NCBI GenBank assembly: GCA_958446945.1
Contig: CAUCYJ010000100.1
Coordinates: 1 to 9,776, forward strand
Reading direction: 5' to 3'
From: UBA9414 sp958446945
Lineage (GTDB): Bacteria > Bacillota > Clostridia > Lachnospirales > Lachnospiraceae
DNA: 9,776 nucleotides
Position numbers and translations under genes: made by a program. The notes beneath the pieces are model-generated. The model was given only the letters and a program-made list of their open reading frames with translations, was not told the DNA's origin and did not search any database. Position 1 is the stretch's first letter. Each line of letters begins with the position of its first letter. Positions 5,711 to 9,776 of the stretch are shown one piece after another.

Positions 5711-6907
5711 ATGAAGAATTTGAATGTAGGTATTGTTGGACTGGGAATGAGAGGTTATTGGTTAATGAAGGATGTTATTCTTCTGATGCCGGGAGTAAAA
5801 GTAACTGCGGTCTGTGACGTTTATGAAGACAGAAATGAAAGAGCTGCCAAGCTGACAGAAGAAGTTTGCGGTCATGTACCGGCTACTGAAACAGATTACA
5901 AAAAACTGATTGCAAGAGATGACGTGGATGTGGTAGTAGTTTCATGCGCATGGGAAAGCCATATTAAAGTTGCGATTGATGCTATGAAAGCCGGAAAACC
6001 TGTCGGAATGGAAGTTGGAGGTTCTTATAGCGTAAAAGAATGCTGGGATCTTGTTGATACATATGAGGAAACACAGACACCGTTTATGTTCCTGGAAAAT
6101 TGCTGCTATGGACGTCGTGAACTGATGGCTCTGAATATGGTAAAACAGGGATTGTTCGGCGATATTGTTCATTGCCGTGGAGGATATATGCATGACCTGC
6201 GTGAAGAAGTTAGCGAAGGTGAGAAGAACCGCCACTACCGTCTGAGAAACTATATTCACCGTAACTGTGAAAACTATCCGACACATGAATTAGGACCGAT
6301 TGCGAGAATTCTCAATATTAACCATGGAAACCGTATGCTTACTCTGACATCTATGGCGTCAAGATCTGCAGGTATTCAGGAATACATCAAAGATCGCATG
6401 AGTGATGATGAGAAATTAATGAATACAAGATTCGCACAGGGCGATGTCGTAAATACAATGATTAAATGTGCGGGCGGAGAAACAATCCTTCTTACGTTGA
6501 ATACATCTCTTCCACGTTTCTACAGCAGAGATTTTACAGTTTGCGGAACAAAGGGAATGTATGAGGAAGAAAATGACACCGTATTTGTAGATAAGAAATA
6601 TACTGCAGAAGAAGAATGGGATTTCAAAGCGAACTGGGGAAATGCAAAAGACTATGAAAAAGATTATGAGCATCCAATCTGGCAGAAGTTTTTGAACGAC
6701 GGAGTTCAGGGTGGACATGGCGGAATGGACTGGCTTGTATTTGAAGCATTTTTTGAAAGCATCCGCAATGGTGAACCTTGTCCGATCGATGTATATGATG
6801 CTGCGTCCTGGATGTGTATTTCAGCACTGTCAGAGGAATCTATCGCAATGGGCGGACATCCGGTAGCAATTCCGGACTTCACAAACGGAGAGTGGATTAA
6901 AAGATAA
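5711..6907 (+). CDS. Gfo/Idh/MocA-family protein, GH109-like (NAD-dependent glycosidase group)
   Basis: 398 residues. The N-terminal NAD-binding motif is GLGMRG at 10-15. The usual EKP is replaced by Glu101-Val-Gly, so the catalytic lysine of ordinary family dehydrogenases is absent. Instead it has the segments ECWDLVDTYEETQ (110-122), LENCCYGR (128-135), YRLRNYIHRN...NYPTHELGPIA (176-198) and GGHGGMDW (334-341), which I associate with GH109, the family of the NAD-dependent alpha-N-acetylgalactosaminidase. Those enzymes oxidise C3, eliminate the aglycone and re-reduce, with NAD recycled. His192 in the YPTHELGP motif is the likely active-site base. There is no signal peptide or Tat motif, so it should act in the cytosol on an imported substrate. 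AGGAG at 5697-5701 lies nine bases before the ATG. GH109 specificities vary, so the GalNAc assignment is not secure; a plain sugar dehydrogenase is the alternative. Confidence 0.85.
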   Translation: MKNLNVGIVGLGMRGYWLMKDVILLMPGVKVTAVCDVYEDRNERAAKLTEEVCGHVPATETDYKKLIARDDVDVVVVSCAWESHIKVAIDAMKAGKPVGMEVGGSYSVKECWDLVDTYEETQTPFMFLENCCYGRRELMALNMVKQGLFGDIVHCRGGYMHDLREEVSEGEKNRHYRLRNYIHRNCENYPTHELGPIARILNINHGNRMLTLTSMASRSAGIQEYIKDRMSDDEKLMNTRFAQGDVVNTMIKCAGGETILLTLNTSLPRFYSRDFTVCGTKGMYEEENDTVFVDKKYTAEEEWDFKANWGNAKDYEKDYEHPIWQKFLNDGVQGGHGGMDWLVFEAFFESIRNGEPCPIDVYDAASWMCISALSEESIAMGGHPVAIPDFTNGEWIKR

Positions 6908-6914
6908 GAGTAAA

Positions 6915-6943
6915 TTGACTTCCTAACTATGGCAGTTTATAAT
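6915..6943 (+). promoter_or_regulatory. Near-consensus sigma-A promoter for the M24 peptidase gene
   Basis: TTGACT (6915-6920, 5 of 6), a 17-base spacer and a perfect TATAAT (6938-6943), starting eight bases after the previous stop codon. Transcription would begin near 6950, about 34 bases before the ATG at 6984. No terminator is seen in front of it, so read-through from the oxidoreductases can add to its expression. ACTAT (6926-6930) and ATAGT (6942-6946) form a small inverted repeat around the -10 box. Confidence 0.85.
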
Positions 6944-6971
6944 AGTCTCAGTGATTTTATTTGAGCAAAGT

Positions 6972-6975
6972 GAGG
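6972..6975 (+). promoter_or_regulatory. Ribosome binding site favouring the ATG at 6984
   Basis: GAGG within gtgaggt, eight bases before the ATG at 6984. The in-frame GTG at 6951 has no ribosome binding site and coincides with the predicted transcription start, so 6984 is preferred. Confidence 0.65.
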
Positions 6976-6983
6976 TAATTGCA

Positions 6984-8066
6984 ATGAATCAGGAGAGATT
7001 AGCGAAGGTATATGAATCGATGAAAGCAGAGGGAGTTGGACAGTTTCTTGTAACAGATCCAATGGCAGTATATTATCTGACAGGCACGATGTTAAATTGC
7101 GGTGAACGAATGATGATTCTTCTTTTGGCTGAGGGACAAGAACCAAAGCTTGTGATTGGGAAATTATTTCCGCAGAATGAAGAAGCACTCGGCGCTCAGG
7201 TTATCTATTTTGAAGATACGGATGATTATGTGGGAATGCTGGCTAGTGAAATGTCAGAAGATGGCGTTATCGGAGTAGATAAAGTATGGCCGGCACGTTT
7301 CCTTTTGGCGCTTATGGATAAGATGCCATCTGCAAAGTTTGTGAATGCATCATATATCATTGATCATATCCGCCAGATTAAGACTGCTGATGAGCAGGAG
7401 AAGATGCGGGCTGCATCTGCATGCAATGATAAGAGTATGGGTGAATTGATTCCTCTTGTTGCAAAAGGTATGACAGAGAAAGAAATGGGAGAAGAACTCC
7501 TGAAGATTTATCTGAAGAACGGCGCTCAGGGCCATTCATTTGATCCGATTGTGGCATATGGAGATAACGCTGCTGATCCGCACCATGAACCGGATGACTC
7601 AAAAGGAGTGTACGGGAACGCTGTTGTGTTGGATATTGGATGTATGAAAGACGGATATTGTGCGGATATGACAAGAACTGTGTTTATCGGAAAAGCCTCT
7701 GATAAGGCGAAAGAAATCTACGAGGTGGTAAAAGAAGCAAACCGCAGAGGAATTGAGGCCGCGAAGCCGGGAGCACGTTTTTGTGATGTAGACCGTGCAG
7801 CCAGAGATTATATTGAAGAGCAGGGATATGGCGCATATTTTACACATCGCACAGGGCATAATATTGGTATGGAAGTCCATGAGTATGGAGATGTATCTTT
7901 CACAAATGAAAATGTACTGAAACCGGGTATGTGTTTCTCTGTAGAACCGGGAATTTATATTCCGGGAGTTGCAGGAGTTCGTATTGAGGATCTAGTATTG
8001 ATTACTGAAGATGGATGCGAAGTATTGAATCATTATACAAAAGATTTGATTGAAGTAGAAGTATAG
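6984..8066 (+). CDS. M24-family metallopeptidase (Xaa-Pro aminopeptidase/dipeptidase type)
   Basis: 360 residues from the ATG at 6984, the usual length of short Xaa-Pro peptidases; an upstream GTG at 6951 would add 11 residues with no ribosome binding site. Residues 1-130 form the creatinase-like N-domain. The pita-bread catalytic domain (about 135-355) has all five metal ligands: Asp217 (LDIGC), Asp228 (ADMTRT), His292 (RTGHNIG), Glu321 (VEPGIY) and Glu335 (RIEDL), plus His201 and His299 in the expected places. It should use two Mn or Co ions to cleave peptides with proline in the second position, in the cytosol. PepP-type aminopeptidase versus PepQ-type dipeptidase cannot be decided here; a creatinase-like activity on a non-peptide C-N bond is a less likely alternative. 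Its own strong promoter suggests expression that does not depend only on the sugar genes. Confidence 0.9.
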   Translation: MNQERLAKVYESMKAEGVGQFLVTDPMAVYYLTGTMLNCGERMMILLLAEGQEPKLVIGKLFPQNEEALGAQVIYFEDTDDYVGMLASEMSEDGVIGVDKVWPARFLLALMDKMPSAKFVNASYIIDHIRQIKTADEQEKMRAASACNDKSMGELIPLVAKGMTEKEMGEELLKIYLKNGAQGHSFDPIVAYGDNAADPHHEPDDSKGVYGNAVVLDIGCMKDGYCADMTRTVFIGKASDKAKEIYEVVKEANRRGIEAAKPGARFCDVDRAARDYIEEQGYGAYFTHRTGHNIGMEVHEYGDVSFTNENVLKPGMCFSVEPGIYIPGVAGVRIEDLVLITEDGCEVLNHYTKDLIEVEV

Positions 8067-8074
8067 AAAAATAA

Positions 8075-8080
8075 TATAAT
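8075..8080 (+). promoter_or_regulatory. Possible -10 box just ahead of the terminator hairpin
   Basis: A perfect TATAAT lies eight bases after the peptidase stop codon. The only partner is TTGAAG (8050-8055) with a long 19-base spacer. If it is used, the transcript would start near 8087 and run straight into the hairpin at 8093-8147. The region is AT-rich, so it may be chance. Confidence 0.3.
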
Positions 8081-8092
8081 GAATTTGAAAGA

Positions 8093-8147
8093 TGAGAGCA
8101 TTACGAAATGATCGGAAACGATTATAGAGGAATGCTCTTATTTTTTT
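8093..8147 (+). terminator. Two-stem terminator/attenuator hairpin with GAAA tetraloop
   Basis: The lower stem is 10 bp (8093-8102 with 8131-8140, one G-U). A 5x5 purine-rich internal loop (ACGAA / AGAGG) separates it from a 7-bp upper stem (8108-8114 with 8119-8125, one G-U) closed by a GAAA tetraloop (8115-8118). Seven T's follow at 8141-8147. It most simply terminates the peptidase/oxidoreductase transcript before the ABC transporter genes; the elaborate upper part could also serve as a regulated attenuator. Confidence 0.82.
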
Positions 8148-8170
8148 ACACAGATTTTAAGTTTTCTACA

Positions 8171-8198
8171 TTGGAATTTGATGTTCGTACGGTAGAAT
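8171..8198 (+). promoter_or_regulatory. Candidate promoter for the ABC transporter operon
   Basis: TTGGAA (8171-8176, 4 of 6), a 16-base spacer and TAGAAT (8193-8198, 5 of 6), giving a start near 8205. Two touching 8-bp palindromes, AATGCATT (8196-8203) and TTTCGAAA (8203-8210), cover the -10 end and the start site and could bind a repressor. An alternative pair is TTTACA (8145-8150) with TACATT (8167-8172). Confidence 0.55.
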
Positions 8199-8222
8199 GC
8201 ATTTTCGAAAGGAGAGTTAAGA

Positions 8223-9110
8223 ATGAAGGAGAAAAGACTGCAGAAACTCAGATATACGGGAAATGTATTTCTGTTTGTAATGCCTGCATTAATTCCGCTG
8301 GTTGTATTTTGGATATATCCAATCTGTCGTTCGATTATGATCAGCTTTACGAACTGGGACTATATGAGTCCACAGTATGATTTTGTATTTTTTGATAATT
8401 TTAAGATGTTGTTTCAGGATAGTCGTTTCTATGAGGCGGTAACGAATACGCTTGTATTTACGATTGGAACACTTGTACCAACGCTTATAGGAGGGCTTTT
8501 ATTAGCGCTCTTGCTGAGAAAGAATTTCCGGGGGAGTGGATTTTATAAGTTTATTTTATTTTCCCCGTGGATTACACCAACAGTAGCAGTATCTATTGTG
8601 TGGACGTGGATTTTTGAACCGAGAAGTGGTATGGCTAATGCGGTGCTGAATTTCTTTCACTTGCCGGGACTTCAGTGGATTCAAAGTTCAGATACAGCGA
8701 TGCTTGCGGTAATCCTTGTGACCGTATGGAAGAGTATTGGATATTCGATGATTTTTTATTTATCAGCATTAGAAAAGGTTCCGACAGAATTATATGAAGC
8801 ATGCGGTATGGATGGGGGACATCGGTGGCATCAGTTCCGGGATATTACAATTCCGTGCATTTCACCGACAACATTTTTCTTAATGATCATTACGATGATC
8901 AATTCTCTGCAAGCTTATGATCAGATTCAAATTCTGACGCAGGGAGGACCGTCGGGAAGTACAAGAACCCTTCTTTATATGTATTATCAGCTTGGATTTG
9001 AAGAATTTGATATGGGACAGGCGACAGCGGTAGCAGTTGTAATGATTTTGATTACAGCAGGATTGTCTGCGATACAGTTTGTGGCATCCAAGAAGTGGGT
9101 TCATTATTAG
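8223..9110 (+). CDS. Carbohydrate ABC transporter permease, CUT1 type (MalF/UgpA-like)
   Basis: 295 residues, typical length. Six membrane segments are seen at about 14-35, 73-98, 107-130, 159-181, 213-235 and 264-287. The EAA loop that contacts the ATPase is intact at 192-211 (EACGMDGG...F-x-x-I-T-I-P). The set LFSPW (112-116), W-T-W-I-F (127-131) and the QGGP element at 240-243 is characteristic of the first permease of sugar importers with a periplasmic-type binding protein. It forms a heterodimer with the next gene product to move an oligosaccharide, glycoside or glycerol-phosphate-like solute inward; the substrate is not readable. AAGGAG (8209-8214) lies eight bases before the ATG. No binding-protein gene precedes it, which is unusual for the common binding protein-permease-permease order. 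The ATPase is also not in the window and may be a shared MsmK-type subunit. Confidence 0.93.
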   Translation: MKEKRLQKLRYTGNVFLFVMPALIPLVVFWIYPICRSIMISFTNWDYMSPQYDFVFFDNFKMLFQDSRFYEAVTNTLVFTIGTLVPTLIGGLLLALLLRKNFRGSGFYKFILFSPWITPTVAVSIVWTWIFEPRSGMANAVLNFFHLPGLQWIQSSDTAMLAVILVTVWKSIGYSMIFYLSALEKVPTELYEACGMDGGHRWHQFRDITIPCISPTTFFLMIITMINSLQAYDQIQILTQGGPSGSTRTLLYMYYQLGFEEFDMGQATAVAVVMILITAGLSAIQFVASKKWVHY

Positions 9111-9147
9111 TTGTAAAAAGAGTTTATTGAGGAAAGGAAAGAAAATT

Positions 9148-9776
9148 ATGGAAAGTCAGAAAATTGCACTGACATCGAATCGTCTTCCGAAGGAAAAGTC
9201 AGGGCATCTGGCTGTGAAGACAAAAGTATTTCGAGGGATCAGCTTCGCGGGTAAAACGATTGTTCTGGCAGCAGTTAGTATTTTTACGGTATTCCCGTTT
9301 ATATGGATGATACTCAGTGCATTAAAAACAAAAGCAGAGATTATGGATGTGGCAGCATTTTTTCCGTCAGATCCCCAGTGGGGAAATTTTGTAAATGTGT
9401 TTACGGAATCTCCGCTTATCAGATATATCGGCAACAGTTTGTTTGTCTCAGCAGTAACGCTGCTGATCCAGATTGTAACAGGAGCAATGATTGCATATGC
9501 GATTGTGTTTCTGGAATTTAAAGGGAAGAATCTTCTCTTTACGATTATTATGGGAACTTATATGCTGCCAAGTGCAGCGACTTATGTTCCGTCGTATATT
9601 ATTTTGGCAAATATGGGGTTGCTGAATACATATACGGGGCTGATTATTTCTAATGCGGTCAGCATTTTCGGGATTTTTCTTCTAAGGCAGGCTTTTATGC
9701 AAGTGCCAAAAGGGCTTGTAGAAGCGGCGAGAATTGACGGCGCCTCTCACTGGCAGATTTTGTGGAGAATTATTAC
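9148..9776 (+). CDS. Carbohydrate ABC transporter permease, CUT1 type (MalG/UgpE-like), 3' end cut off
   Basis: The frame is open from the ATG at 9148 to the window edge: 209 codons plus two bases, roughly three quarters of a usual 275-300-residue protein. The ribosome binding site AAAGGA (9133-9138) is nine bases upstream and the gap to the previous permease is 37 bases. A charged, non-hydrophobic N-terminus (1-35) precedes membrane segments at about 36-58, 94-120, 129-153 and 160-182. The EAA loop begins at Glu192 (EAARIDGAS) and is interrupted by the window end. This is the second half of the importer heterodimer. The I-x-S-L/A-K-T-K element after the first helix (S57-T61) is typical of MalG-like permeases. 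Confidence 0.92.
   Translation, partial: MESQKIALTSNRLPKEKSGHLAVKTKVFRGISFAGKTIVLAAVSIFTVFPFIWMILSALKTKAEIMDVAAFFPSDPQWGNFVNVFTESPLIRYIGNSLFVSAVTLLIQIVTGAMIAYAIVFLEFKGKNLLFTIIMGTYMLPSAATYVPSYIILANMGLLNTYTGLIISNAVSIFGIFLLRQAFMQVPKGLVEAARIDGASHWQILWRII

Noticed and set aside
8108..8126. CcpA-type cre site
   Set aside because: The GGAAACGAT core recalls a cre box, but the flanks do not fit the consensus and the symmetry is fully explained by the terminator's upper stem.
8108..8380. 90-residue coding region on the + strand
   Set aside because: It starts inside the terminator hairpin, has no ribosome binding site and overlaps the permease gene in another frame.

Overview
The window looks like a chromosomal segment of a low-GC Firmicute from the gut Clostridia, most likely a Lachnospiraceae member of the [Ruminococcus] gnavus / Mediterraneibacter / Dorea / Blautia type. 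The reasons are the strong AGGAGG-type ribosome binding sites, sigma-A-like TTGACA/TATAAT promoters, a sortase-type surface protein, an XRE regulator with a membrane tail, a BaiA-like short-chain dehydrogenase and a gene content centred on sugar uptake. This placement is inference from gene style; no taxonomic marker is present. All genes are on the + strand.

Region 1 (1-2034): the C-terminal 459 residues of a large repetitive cell-wall protein. It has an exact-period 84-aa repeat pair, three ~69-aa repeats, a Pro/Lys/Asp stalk and a degenerate sortase signal (SAKTG). A perfect intrinsic terminator follows, then a small lipoprotein of unknown function. Region 2 (2089-3060): a good promoter with a palindrome at the expected transcription start, a single-gene unit for an SDR oxidoreductase that resembles bile-acid 3-alpha-hydroxysteroid dehydrogenases, and a 16-bp terminator. 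Region 3 (3061-4205): an XRE/HTH regulator fused to a six-helix membrane domain; the Shine-Dalgarno position puts its start at 3195.

Region 4 (4206-8147): a catabolic cluster. It holds two different Gfo/Idh/MocA NAD(P)-dependent proteins, the second with the sequence signatures of the GH109 oxidoreductive glycosidase group, followed by an M24 (Xaa-Pro) peptidase that has its own near-consensus promoter. It ends in a two-stem hairpin with a GAAA tetraloop and a T-tract. Region 5 (8148-9776): the two membrane subunits of a CUT1-type carbohydrate ABC importer, the second cut off by the window edge inside its EAA loop. No solute-binding protein or ATPase is in the window.

Reading them together (inference): the importer brings in a glycoside or oligosaccharide, and the two Gfo/Idh/MocA proteins oxidise and/or cleave it in the cytoplasm through NAD-dependent redox chemistry. 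A prolidase-like enzyme next to a GH109-like enzyme makes glycopeptide (for example mucin O-glycopeptide) breakdown a testable idea, but the sequence does not prove it.
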